This document shows positions 1 to 8,883 of a stretch of 64,000 nt of DNA, one piece after another. A program made the position numbers and the translations under genes. Source of the DNA: Aquimarina sp. MAR_2010_214 (GTDB lineage: Bacteria > Bacteroidota > Bacteroidia > Flavobacteriales > Flavobacteriaceae); the NCBI RefSeq assembly GCF_002846555.1, contig NZ_PJMS01000001.1:3162001-3226000 (forward strand). Reading direction: 5' to 3'. Below the pieces are notes generated by a model, which saw only the letters and a program-made list of their open reading frames with translations, was not told where the DNA came from and did no database searches. How positions within the stretch are numbered: the first letter of the stretch is position 1; the number at the start of each line of letters is the position of its first letter.

Positions 1-2
1 AA

Positions 3-464
3 ATTTTTAGAGATGAAGTCGTTCATGGGTATGTTCATGATCAGGGAGCTGCTATGCTTGGTGGGATTGCTGGACATGCAGGGTTATTTGCTAATGCTAA
101 TGATGTTACTAAGATTATGCAAATGTATCTTAATAAAGGATATTATGGTGGTAAGCAATATTTTAGAGAAGAAACATTAAGTGAGTTTAATACGTGTCAT
201 TATTGTCATCGTAATGTACGACGAGGGATAGGGTTTGATAAACCGCAATTAGGTGATGTAGGCCCTACTTGTGGGTGTATCTCAATGACTAGCTTTGGTC
301 ATAGTGGCTTTACCGGAACATTTACATGGGCAGATCCAGAACAAGAAATAATATATGTTTTTTTAAGTAATCGTACTTTTCCTAATGCTTCAAATCGAAA
401 ACTCATATCTCATGATATTCGTTCAGAGATACAAAGGTTAATATATGAGGCAATAGACTACTAA
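3..464 (+). CDS. C-terminal part of a beta-lactamase-family domain (probably beta-N-acetylglucosaminidase/beta-lactamase fusion)
   Basis: The reading frame is open from base 3, so the gene starts before the window and only about 153 C-terminal residues are seen. The stretch around HDQGAAMLGGIAGHAGLF, followed by GHSGFTGTF and a YVFLSNRTFP-like strand, is typical of the serine beta-lactamase-like (class C/esterase) fold. In Bacteroidota this version is commonly fused behind a glycoside hydrolase family 3 domain that releases N-acetylglucosamine from peptidoglycan or chitin. The catalytic SxxK and any GH3 part would lie upstream and cannot be checked here. The likely role is periplasmic or surface cell-wall sugar processing. 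The internal ATG at 54 is not the true start because homologous-looking sequence continues upstream of it. Confidence 0.75.
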   Translation: MFRDEVVHGYVHDQGAAMLGGIAGHAGLFANANDVTKIMQMYLNKGYYGGKQYFREETLSEFNTCHYCHRNVRRGIGFDKPQLGDVGPTCGCISMTSFGHSGFTGTFTWADPEQEIIYVFLSNRTFPNASNRKLISHDIRSEIQRLIYEAIDY

Positions 465-507
465 ATAATTGTATTAAGAGGGGTGATAATTTTCATAAAT
501 TAAAAAA

Positions 508-1410
508 ATGGATGTTAAGGTTTCGTGTCAAAATTCTATATGTTCGCGTATAGTAGCAGGATGTATGAATTGGGGAGAATGGGGAGCTAGTTTAACTATA
601 GGCCAGACTCAGAAATTGATAGAAAACTGTCTTGCTATAGATGTTACTACTTTTGATCATGCAGATATTTACGGACATTATACCACAGAAACATTGTTTG
701 GTAATGCACTTAAAAAACAACCTTCTCTTCGTGAAAAAATGCAACTTGTTACTAAATGTGGTATTAAATTAGTAACGCCTAATCGCCCTGATACTATTAT
801 TAAATCATATAATACAAGTAAAGACTATATTGTAAGCTCTGTAGAACAATCTTTACAGAATCTGAATACAGATTATATAGACCTGTTTTTGATTCATAGA
901 CCAAGTCCGCTAATGAATCCTAAAGAGATTGCAGAGGCTTTTACCAAACTCAAAAATGATGGTAAGGTATTGCATTTTGGAGTATCAAATTTTACAAAAC
1001 AACAATTTGAGATGTTACATAAGTTTATTCCTTTAGTAACAAATCAGATAGAAGTCTCTCCGCTTCACTTGGATCCTTTTATAGATGGCACCTTGGATCA
1101 ATGTATTGCAGATGGTATTAAACCTATGGGATATTCTACACTTGCAGGAGGGAAATTCTTTGGAAAACAGCTTGAGGATAGAGTTATAAGGATTAATAAA
1201 GTGGTTGCTATGTTGTCTGAAAAATATAATGTTATGCCTGATCAGATTCTAATATCTTGGATTATAAAACATCCTTCTGGTATTCTTCCAATTATTGGAT
1301 CGACCAAAATTAGTCGTATTAAATCAGCAGTAGATGCTTTATCGATTAAAATCACCGACGAAGAATGGTTTATGATTTGGGAAGCTTCTACAGGAAAAGA
1401 AGTAGCTTAA
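508..1410 (+). CDS. Aldo/keto reductase (YdhF-like)
   Basis: A 300-residue NADPH-dependent oxidoreductase with a TIM-barrel fold, normal length for the family. Visible catalytic tetrad elements are Asp and Tyr in DHADIYGHY, Lys in VTKCGIK and His in LFLIHRPSP. The C-terminal phosphate-binding stretch (PIIGSTKISRI) fits the family's cofactor site. The N-terminal CSRIVAGCMNWGEWG resembles the E. coli YdhF subgroup, whose physiological substrate is unclear. It lies 43 bp after the glycosidase-like gene on the same strand and may be co-transcribed with it, though no pathway link is evident. Cytoplasmic; no signal peptide. Confidence 0.85.
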   Translation: MDVKVSCQNSICSRIVAGCMNWGEWGASLTIGQTQKLIENCLAIDVTTFDHADIYGHYTTETLFGNALKKQPSLREKMQLVTKCGIKLVTPNRPDTIIKSYNTSKDYIVSSVEQSLQNLNTDYIDLFLIHRPSPLMNPKEIAEAFTKLKNDGKVLHFGVSNFTKQQFEMLHKFIPLVTNQIEVSPLHLDPFIDGTLDQCIADGIKPMGYSTLAGGKFFGKQLEDRVIRINKVVAMLSEKYNVMPDQILISWIIKHPSGILPIIGSTKISRIKSAVDALSIKITDEEWFMIWEASTGKEVA

Positions 1411-1671
1411 AAGAATGTTATTTTAATTATAAGTAGTCCTTAGTTATGTGATTGACTGTCAGTTTCTTTACTCAATATACTTATAAAAGTACTTTAACTA
1501 CAACTATAAATAATGTTAAAATACTTGTAAATTGCTGCAAGTTGCTGTTTTTTCCTATATATTTAGTACTGAAAATCGAACGTTTATTTACAATTTTATG
1601 TAGTATTTGTAAACCGTAACATTTAAATTCTTCACAAGTAGTTATCCCCCTAACCCCCTAACTATAAACTA

Positions 1672-2127
1672 ATGAATAAGTATAAACTAACATGTATCGG
1701 ATTAGTATTATCTATTTTTATTTATGTAACAAGCATTGTCTTAGAATTAGAATTATTTGAAAAGGTTATTGCATTATTGGCCAGTATGGAGCAATTTGAA
1801 TTTGATGAATTGATAATTCCATTACTTGTGTTTTTTGTATTTCTATTTATAGATACACGACAGAATGCTAAAAAAGTAAAGATGGAAAATGCAAAACTAA
1901 ATATTTATAAAGCTATGCTTTCTTCTAGCCACCATATCCTTAATAATTTTATTTATCAAATGGATATATTTAAAATTACAGCAGAAGATACTCCTGGGTT
2001 TGATGTAAAAGTTTTAGCTTTTTATGAAGAGATCATTAGTAATGCAGCTTATCAAATTAACTCTTTAAGCAACCTTACTACTATTGATGAATTTTCAATT
2101 CGAACTTCAGTAATGACTGAATCTTGA
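1672..2127 (+). CDS. Small two-helix membrane protein with kinase-dimerisation-like helix
   Basis: A 151-residue protein I do not recognise by name. There are two hydrophobic segments (about residues 7-25 and 47-62) joined by an acidic loop, then a basic helix and a soluble C-terminal part. Residues about 84-100 (SSHHILNNFIYQMDIF) resemble the phospho-acceptor helix region of HWE/HisKA-type sensor kinases, but no ATPase domain follows before the stop. It could be a membrane anchor, a regulatory stub or a truncated kinase. A 261-bp intergenic stretch precedes it, so it probably has its own promoter, although I found no clean consensus there. The function is unknown. Confidence 0.6.
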   Translation: MNKYKLTCIGLVLSIFIYVTSIVLELELFEKVIALLASMEQFEFDELIIPLLVFFVFLFIDTRQNAKKVKMENAKLNIYKAMLSSSHHILNNFIYQMDIFKITAEDTPGFDVKVLAFYEEIISNAAYQINSLSNLTTIDEFSIRTSVMTES

Positions 2128-2159
2128 TATAGAGTAGTACGAGGTTTTTTTGAATAGAT

Positions 2160-2696
2160 TTATTTTTCAAAAAAGCTAAAGACAGATCCTCCATATTTTC
2201 TCGAATTACTAAAATATGGTGATTCCTCGAGAGAGGTATGTTTAGAATGCTCAATAATCAAGACCCCATGTTCATTTAATAATTCATTTTCAAAAACTAA
2301 TGTTGCAATTTTACTAAACTGATCTGTGGTAAAATCATAAGGAGGATCAGCGAAGATGATATCTACTTTTCGTTTTACTTTTTCGAGATAGCTATAGACA
2401 TCACTTTTTATGGTCTCGATAGGAGAGTCCAGTTCTTTTGCTACACTTTTGATATATCCAAGACATGCATAGTGAGAATCTACAGCAGTTACATCCTCTG
2501 TTCCTCTGGATATGAATTCATAGCTGATGTTTCCTGTTCCTGCAAAAAGATCTAAAACTGATATTTGAGAGAAGTTGTATTGATTTCTTAAGATATTAAA
2601 CAACGCCTCTTTTGCCATATCAGTGGTGGGGCGTACGGGCAATTTCTTTGGTGCAGTAAGTCTTTTTCCTTTATATTTCCCTGAGATAATACGCAT
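2160..2696 (-). CDS. rsmD: 16S rRNA (guanine966-N2)-methyltransferase RsmD
   Basis: A 178-residue SAM-dependent methyltransferase that modifies G966 of 16S rRNA in the assembling small subunit. Family marks are the N-terminal MRIISGKYKGKRLTAP, RPTTDMAKEALFNIL, the SAM-binding VLDLFAGTGNISYE and the catalytic DPPY motif in IIFADPPYDF. The length is normal. It is transcribed leftward, two bases after the DUF3822 gene, so the two are translationally close partners in a three-gene operon (pilin-like protein, DUF3822, rsmD). Confidence 0.95.
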   Translation of the reverse strand: MRIISGKYKGKRLTAPKKLPVRPTTDMAKEALFNILRNQYNFSQISVLDLFAGTGNISYEFISRGTEDVTAVDSHYACLGYIKSVAKELDSPIETIKSDVYSYLEKVKRKVDIIFADPPYDFTTDQFSKIATLVFENELLNEHGVLIIEHSKHTSLEESPYFSNSRKYGGSVFSFFEK

Positions 2697-2698
2697 AT

Positions 2699-3523
2699 TT
2701 AAAAATGACTAAGTAAAACAAAATGGTTATGAGGTTCAAAAGGTGTTACATCCTCTATGATTTGCGGCTCTTTAAGAAGGCTTCCAAAACTTATATGGCG
2801 AATATAGGTATAAGCAATATTGAAAAACTCACTATTTCTGGAAATATCTCCCAAAAAAACTAAACGGAACTCTTCTGGGTTTAATTGTAGCTGTTCTGTA
2901 GTATACAATAGATAGTATAAGAAATCTTCTTTAGTTTGATATTTATATGTATTGCTTAAAATCAGATTTCCTTTATTAATTACTATAATATCAAAAGAAG
3001 CATCGTTCATATTCGCATAAACGGTAATAGAGTCGTTGTTTTTTTCTTGAGTAAGTAAAGAATTTATTAGAATGGTACTAGAATGCTTATAGGTAAAAGA
3101 GCCAAATGTGTCAAAAAAGAAATTGTTGATGTTAGTATAAGGAATATATACTGTTACAATATTATGAGGATTTAATTCATCATATGCAATAAAATCATTT
3201 TGAAGCACCTTTGTATTAAATTTGAGATATTCATTTAATAATTTTTCACTAAATAGAGGTTTTGGAACAATGGTATATAGGTCGTTTTGATAAATTACCT
3301 CGATAGCATCAAAACCCCCTTTTAGATTTTGATTGTGATCTAGAGTATATTTGATTTTATCAAGTACTTGTACAGGAGTTAATTGTATGCCAAAAGTTTC
3401 GTGCTCTATAGATGTTATTTGATTATTAGTATTTACAGTACAAAAAGAAAGTCCATTCAAGCTTACCTGAATGGACAATGTTTTTGATGTATTATCAATT
3501 ATATTATTGATCGTTTGCACCAT
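2699..3523 (-). CDS. DUF3822 family protein
   Basis: A 274-residue protein of the Bacteroidota family DUF3822, usually found next to rsmD as here. The fold resembles an actin-like/ASKHA protein: beta-rich halves with strands such as LSIQVSLNGLSFCTVN at the N-terminus and RLVFLGDIS toward the C-terminus. No catalytic residues can be assigned and no signal peptide is present. Its first 20 bases overlap the end of the upstream gene, suggesting translational coupling. The biological role is not established. The family call rests on sequence character and the rsmD neighbourhood. Confidence 0.75.
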   Translation of the reverse strand: MVQTINNIIDNTSKTLSIQVSLNGLSFCTVNTNNQITSIEHETFGIQLTPVQVLDKIKYTLDHNQNLKGGFDAIEVIYQNDLYTIVPKPLFSEKLLNEYLKFNTKVLQNDFIAYDELNPHNIVTVYIPYTNINNFFFDTFGSFTYKHSSTILINSLLTQEKNNDSITVYANMNDASFDIIVINKGNLILSNTYKYQTKEDFLYYLLYTTEQLQLNPEEFRLVFLGDISRNSEFFNIAYTYIRHISFGSLLKEPQIIEDVTPFEPHNHFVLLSHF

Positions 3524-4148
3524 AAGTTCTTGGCCAGTTACCAGAAGTCATTACTTCAGTCATTGATCCTACAGAAAGAAATGCTCCATTAACTTCATCC
3601 ACAGATCGTACTTCTTTTTCTTGAAATAAAAGATCTTTATCTAGGTCATATAGAAGTACATCTTTAGCTACTTTAGCTTCAAAAACCGGAATTCTTAGAT
3701 CATTTTTGTTGATATAACCAGCATCCATTTCAAAATTAGATTCAACACCTTTGATAGGTATTTTTATCATATTCTTATGATTGCCTGATTTGAATAAAGA
3801 ATCTTTTACAGAAGCATAACCAAGTGTGTCAACAATTACTGTATCTCTCGGCTCATCAATTTTTAATATCTTATTAAATCTAATAAAACTAGAATCTCTT
3901 CTTTGGGTTAATGTAAATTTAGCAGTATCTATAAAAGCAACTAATTTAACAGGGTCTTTGGTGAATTTTCCAGTTACTGATCTGTATGCTAATTGGGCTG
4001 TACGAATATCTCTTAAATTTTCAACAGCTTTTGCATATCTAGCTTGCTTTATTTTATTGAACTTTACAGGGCCATTAACAGAATTGTATACTAAGTATCC
4101 CAAAACCCCTATAATAACCCACAGAACTAATTGAACAACAATTTTCAT
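3504..4148 (-). CDS. Single-pass membrane protein with pilin-like N-terminal region
   Basis: A 214-residue protein beginning with one transmembrane helix (residues about 4-22), then a charged helix (KAVENLRDIRTAQLAYRS) and a soluble domain. A hydrophobic N-terminal helix followed by repeated Leu/Ile/Ala and Arg, then a YRSVTGKFTKD segment, recalls type II secretion pseudopilins. However, I see no prepilin peptidase cleavage site. It is first in a leftward operon with the DUF3822 gene and rsmD and overlaps the former by 20 bp. The function is unknown. Confidence 0.6.
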   Translation of the reverse strand: MKIVVQLVLWVIIGVLGYLVYNSVNGPVKFNKIKQARYAKAVENLRDIRTAQLAYRSVTGKFTKDPVKLVAFIDTAKFTLTQRRDSSFIRFNKILKIDEPRDTVIVDTLGYASVKDSLFKSGNHKNMIKIPIKGVESNFEMDAGYINKNDLRIPVFEAKVAKDVLLYDLDKDLLFQEKEVRSVDEVNGAFLSVGSMTEVMTSGNWPRTYGANDQ

Positions 4149-4181
4149 TTTATGATTTAGCTTTAAACATTAGTGTATACG

Positions 4182-4242
4182 CAAATCTACAATTTTTTTT
4201 TAATCGTAAAAGTTTATTGCCAAAAAATCATCCTTATCTTTG
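4182..4242. promoter_or_regulatory. Divergent promoter pair (rsmD operon leftward, helicase rightward)
   Basis: Two Bacteroidota -7 elements of the TAnnTTTG type face away from each other. TATCTTTG lies at 4235-4242 for the helicase gene. CAAATCTA lies at 4182-4189, which reads TAGATTTG on the minus strand for the pilin-like/DUF3822/rsmD operon. The -33 boxes are poor matches in both cases, so the call is moderate. Confidence 0.5.
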
Positions 4243-4284
4243 ATTTATTAATAGAGATATGAATCATATAGACAAGTTTTTTTA

Positions 4285-5712
4285 ATGAAGGAAAAAGAAT
4301 TTTATGAATTATTAAAAGAAGACTTTCCTTTTGAACCTACTATAAAACAAGATATTGTCTTACAAAAACTATCTTATTTTGTGTTGTCAGGGGCAAAAGA
4401 TTCACTTTTTTTATTAAAAGGATATGCAGGTACAGGAAAAACTACTTTGATAGGATCTTTGGTTAAAAATTTGTGGAAAGCAAAATTAAATGCTGTTTTA
4501 CTTGCTCCGACAGGTCGTGCAGCTAAAGTGATTAGTAATTTTTCAGGAAAACAGGCTCAAACCATTCACAGAAATATTTATTACCCCAAAAAGACTAAAA
4601 GTGGTGGATTAGCTTTTCAGCTAAAACAAAATAAAAGTCGCAATACTGTTTTTATTGTAGATGAAGCTTCTATGATACCAGATACTCCTAGTGATAGTAA
4701 ACTATTCGAAAATGGGTCTTTACTAGATGATCTAATGATGTATGTGTATTCTGGACATAATTGCAAAATTCTTTTTATTGGCGATACAGCGCAATTACCA
4801 CCTGTAAAACTTGAAGTAAGCCCAGCACTTGATCCTAATAATCTTGCAATGGGATTTAATAAAGAGGTTACCCAGATAGAGCTAGACGAAGTAGTACGGC
4901 AAGCAGAAAACAGTGGTATATTAATGAACGCTACTCGACTAAGAGAAATTATTAATGATGGTTTTTATGATTCTTTTCAGTTTCAGGTATCAGGATATCC
5001 GGATATAGTTAGGTTTTTTGATGGGCATGAGATTATGGATGCATTAAATGAAGCATATTCTAGTGTAGGGCATGAAGAATCTGTGATTATACTCCGTTCT
5101 AATAAAAGGGCTAATATTTATAATCAACAGATTCGTTCGAGGATACTTTTTCAAGAAGAAGAGTTATCACCAGGTGATTATTTGATGGTGGTTAAGAATA
5201 ATTATTTTTGGTTGGATAATAAAAGTGAAGCTGGTTTTATTGCTAATGGAGACATAATTAAGGTCTTAGAGATTTTTTCTATAAAAGAATTGTATGGATT
5301 TCGTTTTGCAATAGTTAATGTGAATATGGTTGATTATCCAAACCAAAAACCTTTTGAGACCGTTTTGTTGTTAGATACGTTAACATCAGAAACTCCATCT
5401 TTATCATATGAAGAATCAAATAAATTGTATCAAGAAGTATTAAAAGATTTTGAAGATGAGAAATCTAAGTACAAACGATTTATGGGAGTAAAGAATAATA
5501 AATTTTTTAATAGCTTACAGGTTAAATTCTCTTATGCTATTACATGTCATAAATCACAAGGAGGGCAATGGGATAATGTCTTTATAGAACAGCCTTATCT
5601 TCCAGATGGGATTAACAAGGACTATTTAAGATGGTTGTATACGGCAGTTACCAGAGCTAAGAAAAAATTATATTTAATTGGGTTTAAGGATGATTTTTTT
5701 ATTGAAAACTAA
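4285..5712 (+). CDS. ATP-dependent RecD-like DNA helicase
   Basis: A 475-residue superfamily 1B helicase. Visible motifs are Walker A KGYAGTGKTTLIG (about residues 48-60), APTGRAAKV, Walker B IVDEASMIPD, the motif III-like GDTAQLPPV, and C-terminal UvrD/RecD motifs TCHKSQGGQWDNV and LYTAVTRAKKKLYLIG. These couple ATP hydrolysis to 5'-3' unwinding in RecD relatives. It is shorter than RecD2 and lacks its N-terminal extension, as is usual for the Flavobacteriia version next to the rsmD/DUF3822 cluster. It is probably monocistronic from the promoter at 4235. Cytoplasmic; a DNA repair role is inferred from the family. Confidence 0.88.
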   Translation: MKEKEFYELLKEDFPFEPTIKQDIVLQKLSYFVLSGAKDSLFLLKGYAGTGKTTLIGSLVKNLWKAKLNAVLLAPTGRAAKVISNFSGKQAQTIHRNIYYPKKTKSGGLAFQLKQNKSRNTVFIVDEASMIPDTPSDSKLFENGSLLDDLMMYVYSGHNCKILFIGDTAQLPPVKLEVSPALDPNNLAMGFNKEVTQIELDEVVRQAENSGILMNATRLREIINDGFYDSFQFQVSGYPDIVRFFDGHEIMDALNEAYSSVGHEESVIILRSNKRANIYNQQIRSRILFQEEELSPGDYLMVVKNNYFWLDNKSEAGFIANGDIIKVLEIFSIKELYGFRFAIVNVNMVDYPNQKPFETVLLLDTLTSETPSLSYEESNKLYQEVLKDFEDEKSKYKRFMGVKNNKFFNSLQVKFSYAITCHKSQGGQWDNVFIEQPYLPDGINKDYLRWLYTAVTRAKKKLYLIGFKDDFFIEN

Positions 5713-5796
5713 GATCAGTAAAAAAAAATATCAGATGTTTTAAGACTTTTTGTGATATAAAATATATGGTTGGCCCGAAAATTGATTTAAAAAAGT

Positions 5797-5804
5797 TATT
5801 TTTG
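5797..5804 (+). promoter_or_regulatory. -7 promoter element of the kdsB/kdnB fusion gene
   Basis: TATTTTTG matches the Bacteroidota TAnnTTTG -7 box and ends 23 bases before the TTG start at 5828. No convincing -33 TTTG lies at the expected spacing. The short resulting leader is compatible with the upstream TTG start. Confidence 0.5.
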
Positions 5805-5827
5805 CAATTCTAGAAAAGCAACAGATT

Positions 5828-7702
5828 TTGAACAAAAATACTTTAAAAACTATCGCAATGATACCTGCGAGATATGCTGCCACGCGATTTCCTGGCAAGC
5901 TAATGCAGGATCTCGAAGGAAAAAGCGTTATAAGAAGAACATACGAAGCAACCCTAAACTCAGGACTTTTTGATGCTGTGTATGTAGTTACCGATAGCGA
6001 TGTTATTTATAAAGAAATTACTTCTCATGGTGGTGTGGCTATTATGAGTAAGAAAGAACACAGCTGTGGTAGTGATAGAATAGCCGAAGCAGTCGAAGAG
6101 ATGGATGTCGATATTGTAGTAAATGTACAAGGAGATGAACCTTTTACCGATAGAGAGAGCTTAGAGAAAGTATTAAGTGTATTTTATCAAGAAGACTCTG
6201 ATCGCATAGATTTAGCTAGTTTAATGACACCGATGGATGACTGGGATGATATTATGAATCCCAATAGTGTAAAGGTTATTGTAGATGAAAATAATTATGC
6301 ATTATATTTTTCTCGAGCACCTATACCATACCCAAGAGATAAAGAAATAGATCATGTTTACCATAAGCACAAAGGTGTTTATGCATTTAAGAAACAAGCT
6401 ATTTTAGATTTTTACCGTTTACCAATGCGTTCTTTAGAAGCATCAGAGAAAATAGAATGCATTCGCTATCTTGAATATGGTAAAAATATTAAAATGGTGG
6501 AAACGCACCACGAAGGTGTGGAAATTGATACCCCGGAAGATTTAGAAAGAGCAAAAAGAATAATTAATAAAGAAAATCTATTGAATCCAAAATCTATAAT
6601 TACTCCAGAAGAATCTACTTCTATGCATAAGAATTTCCCAATGGTGCCGAAAGTGGTATTTGGGAGAGGAGCTTTTAATCAGATTGGTGGTATTATTGCG
6701 CCTGAACGAAACGGTGTTGCTCCTTTTATCTTTTTGGTAGATGATGTTTTTAAGAACAATACCTCATTTATTGAGGATAGAATACCATTATCTTATACCG
6801 ATGAGATTGTCTATGTATCAACTGTTGAAGAACCCAAGACATCTCAGGTAGATAAGATAGTTTCTAAAATAAGAAATGATTATCAGTATGTTCCAAGTGG
6901 AATTATTGGAATAGGAGGAGGCTCTATTTTGGATTTGTCTAAGGCTGTAGCAATCATGCTTACCAATCCAGGAAGTGCTGCAGATTACCAAGGATGGGAT
7001 CTGGTAAAAAATAAAGCTGTATTTCATGTAGGGATTCCAACCATCTCAGGAACAGGGGCAGAAGTGTCTCGCACTACTGTACTTACAGGACCCGAACGTA
7101 AATTAGGAATCAATTCTGATTTTACGCCCTTTGATCAGGTTGTATTAGATCCAGAATTAATAAAAGATGTTCCTAAAGATCAGTGGTTCTATACAGGTAT
7201 GGATTGTTATATTCACTGTATAGAGTCGTTAGATGGAACGTATTTAAATGCATTTAGCCAGAGCTATGGTGAAAAAGCTTTAGATTTATGTAAAGAGATT
7301 TTCCTGGAAAATAGCCTAAGTAAAGAAGAAGTAGATGCAAAATTAATGATGGCTTCCTGGCATGGCGGAATGAGTATTGCATATTCTCAGGTTGGTGTTG
7401 CTCACGCTATGAGTTATGGACTAGCATATGTGCTAGGAACAAAGCATGGGATAGGTAACTGTATAGTATTTGATAAATTAGAAAAATATTATCCTGAAGG
7501 TGTAGCTGTATTCAAAAAAATGAAAGAATTTCATAATATTAGTTTACCCACAGGAGTTTGTGCTAATGTAACCGAAGATCAATTAGATGTTATGACCAGA
7601 GTCGCACTAAGCTTAGAACCACTTTGGGAAAATGCTTTGGGGTACAATTGGAAATCTAAAATAAATGCTGATATACTGAAAGAACTATATCGTTCTTTGT
7701 AA
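5828..7702 (+). CDS. Fused CMP-Kdo synthetase (KdsB) and Kdo 8-oxidase (KdnB-like iron alcohol dehydrogenase)
   Basis: A 624-residue two-domain protein. Residues 1-245 are 3-deoxy-manno-octulosonate cytidylyltransferase, with the nucleotide-binding [25 protein letters not shown] and the terminal [13 protein letters not shown]. Residues about 262-624 are an iron-containing alcohol dehydrogenase with [15 protein letters not shown] (NAD-binding), [11 protein letters not shown], and Asp/His metal ligands in [19 protein letters not shown] and GTKHGIGNC. This second domain resembles KdnB, which oxidises Kdo at C8 so that KdnA can make 8-amino-Kdo; no kdnA is visible here. The frame starts with TTG at 5828. 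The first ATG is 5858, but it would cut the first beta strand, so TTG is preferred. The protein acts in the cytoplasm on the lipopolysaccharide core. Confidence 0.85.
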   Translation: MNKNTLKTIAMIPARYAATRFPGKLMQDLEGKSVIRRTYEATLNSGLFDAVYVVTDSDVIYKEITSHGGVAIMSKKEHSCGSDRIAEAVEEMDVDIVVNVQGDEPFTDRESLEKVLSVFYQEDSDRIDLASLMTPMDDWDDIMNPNSVKVIVDENNYALYFSRAPIPYPRDKEIDHVYHKHKGVYAFKKQAILDFYRLPMRSLEASEKIECIRYLEYGKNIKMVETHHEGVEIDTPEDLERAKRIINKENLLNPKSIITPEESTSMHKNFPMVPKVVFGRGAFNQIGGIIAPERNGVAPFIFLVDDVFKNNTSFIEDRIPLSYTDEIVYVSTVEEPKTSQVDKIVSKIRNDYQYVPSGIIGIGGGSILDLSKAVAIMLTNPGSAADYQGWDLVKNKAVFHVGIPTISGTGAEVSRTTVLTGPERKLGINSDFTPFDQVVLDPELIKDVPKDQWFYTGMDCYIHCIESLDGTYLNAFSQSYGEKALDLCKEIFLENSLSKEEVDAKLMMASWHGGMSIAYSQVGVAHAMSYGLAYVLGTKHGIGNCIVFDKLEKYYPEGVAVFKKMKEFHNISLPTGVCANVTEDQLDVMTRVALSLEPLWENALGYNWKSKINADILKELYRSL

Positions 7703-7726
7703 ACCGCTTTTCAATCTTTTATTTTC

Positions 7727-8281
7727 ATGCGATACTTTTCTTCCTTCATATATTATAAAATTATGGGTTGGAAGTTTATCGGTGATTTCAGTGCTGATAC
7801 TATAAAAAAGTGTGTTGTTGTTGTTGTGCCTCATACAAGTTGGCACGATTTCTATATAGGCCTTTTAATACGTCAATTAGCTGGAATTAAGATAAGCTTT
7901 TTAGGTAAAAAAGAACTTTTTAGATGGCCACTGGGCTGGTATCTAAGAAGAGTAGGAGGAATTTCTTTGGATAGAACTCCTGGTCAGAATAAGGTTGAAG
8001 CTATTGCAGAGATATTTAAAAAAAGGGATGAATTGCGTTTGACCATTGCTCCAGAAGGAACAAGGAAAAAAGTTAAAGAGTGGAAAACAGGATTTTACCA
8101 TATCGCCAAAGCAGCAAATGTTCCTGTTATTATGGTAGCTTTTGATTTTGGAAAAAAACAATGTGTGGTTTCTGATCCTTTTTATCCCACAGAGGATATT
8201 AAAAAAGATTTTGAGTATATGTATAGTTTCTTTGTAGGAGTTAAGGGTAAAGTTCCTGAAAATAGTTTTGATGGAACTTAA
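7727..8281 (+). CDS. 1-acyl-glycerol-3-phosphate acyltransferase-like (PlsC family)
   Basis: A 184-residue lysophospholipid acyltransferase-family protein. The HX4D catalytic motif is seen as HTSWHD (about residues 36-41). The later PEGTRKK block binds the glycerol phosphate in the family. It starts 24 bp after the Kdo fusion gene, so envelope lipid or lipid A-linked acylation is a reasonable inference. It is shorter than full PlsC enzymes, like the small Bacteroidota group. Its TAA stop overlaps the convergent gene's TAA by sharing the bases TTAA, leaving no room for a terminator between the two genes. Confidence 0.8.
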   Translation: MRYFSSFIYYKIMGWKFIGDFSADTIKKCVVVVVPHTSWHDFYIGLLIRQLAGIKISFLGKKELFRWPLGWYLRRVGGISLDRTPGQNKVEAIAEIFKKRDELRLTIAPEGTRKKVKEWKTGFYHIAKAANVPVIMVAFDFGKKQCVVSDPFYPTEDIKKDFEYMYSFFVGVKGKVPENSFDGT

Positions 8282-8778
8282 AACTCACGAGTTTTTTCTT
8301 CTGGAATAACTTCTTTAGATTTTCCCTTTGCGTTTCCTGTACCAAAAATAAGCTCTGTACTAGAAAAAGTAGAACCAAAAGTCTTTGCTGCATAATATAC
8401 TTGTGATATAGCACTGTTTACCTGCTCCTCGGTAAGTTCTTTTAAAGGATGAATATAAACTGACCATAAAATTTTATTGGTGATCGCATATTTTACATCA
8501 AGAGCAGAGTGAAAATTAGCAGTCATTGCATCAAGTAATACATCTTTATCAAGATTATCTGATGCTGTAATAGGAGAAATAATTCTCATTCGATTATTGG
8601 TTTCATCAGTAACACAAAGCATTGGAGTCTCTTTGTATATAAATTTCCAGTTACCGGGAATACCATTTAGAGTATCTGCATTTTGTTTGATAATTAACTC
8701 TAGTTTGTCATTATCCATATGTTGAGCTTGTAATGTGCTCACAAATAAAAATAGAAGAAGTACGGCTAATCTTTTCAT
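8278..8778 (-). CDS. Secreted protein of unknown function
   Basis: A 166-residue protein with a clear signal peptide (MKRLAVLLLFLFVSTLQAQ, cleavage expected after QA). The mature part is a mixed alpha/beta domain with no motif I can assign. The C-terminus is polar and charged (KGKSKEVIPEEKTREF). It is transcribed leftward as a single gene, and its end overlaps the end of the convergent acyltransferase by four bases. The terminator at 8820-8863 lies just upstream and isolates it from yebC. Periplasmic or surface location is inferred from the signal peptide only. Confidence 0.6.
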   Translation of the reverse strand: MKRLAVLLLFLFVSTLQAQHMDNDKLELIIKQNADTLNGIPGNWKFIYKETPMLCVTDETNNRMRIISPITASDNLDKDVLLDAMTANFHSALDVKYAITNKILWSVYIHPLKELTEEQVNSAISQVYYAAKTFGSTFSSTELIFGTGNAKGKSKEVIPEEKTREF

Positions 8779-8819
8779 AGCTTATATTTTATCTATAGTC
8801 GCGGTATTACACTAAACAT

Positions 8820-8863
8820 AACAAAAAAAGAGCTTAGCGTAACAGCTGAGCTCTTTTTTTGTT
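8820..8863. terminator. Intrinsic terminator after yebC
   Basis: A perfect 15-bp inverted repeat (8820-8834 with 8849-8863), including A7 and T7 runs around an AGAGCT/AGCTCT core, with a loop containing GTAAC. It ends leftward transcription from yebC and could work in both directions. Confidence 0.85.
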
Positions 8864-8883
8864 ATGATAACTGAGAAATATCT

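Noticed and set aside
2160..4148. Overlapping plus-strand reading frame at 3826-4134
   Set aside because: It is antisense to the pilin-like protein gene, which has a membrane helix, proper leader and operon context; the antisense frame has none.
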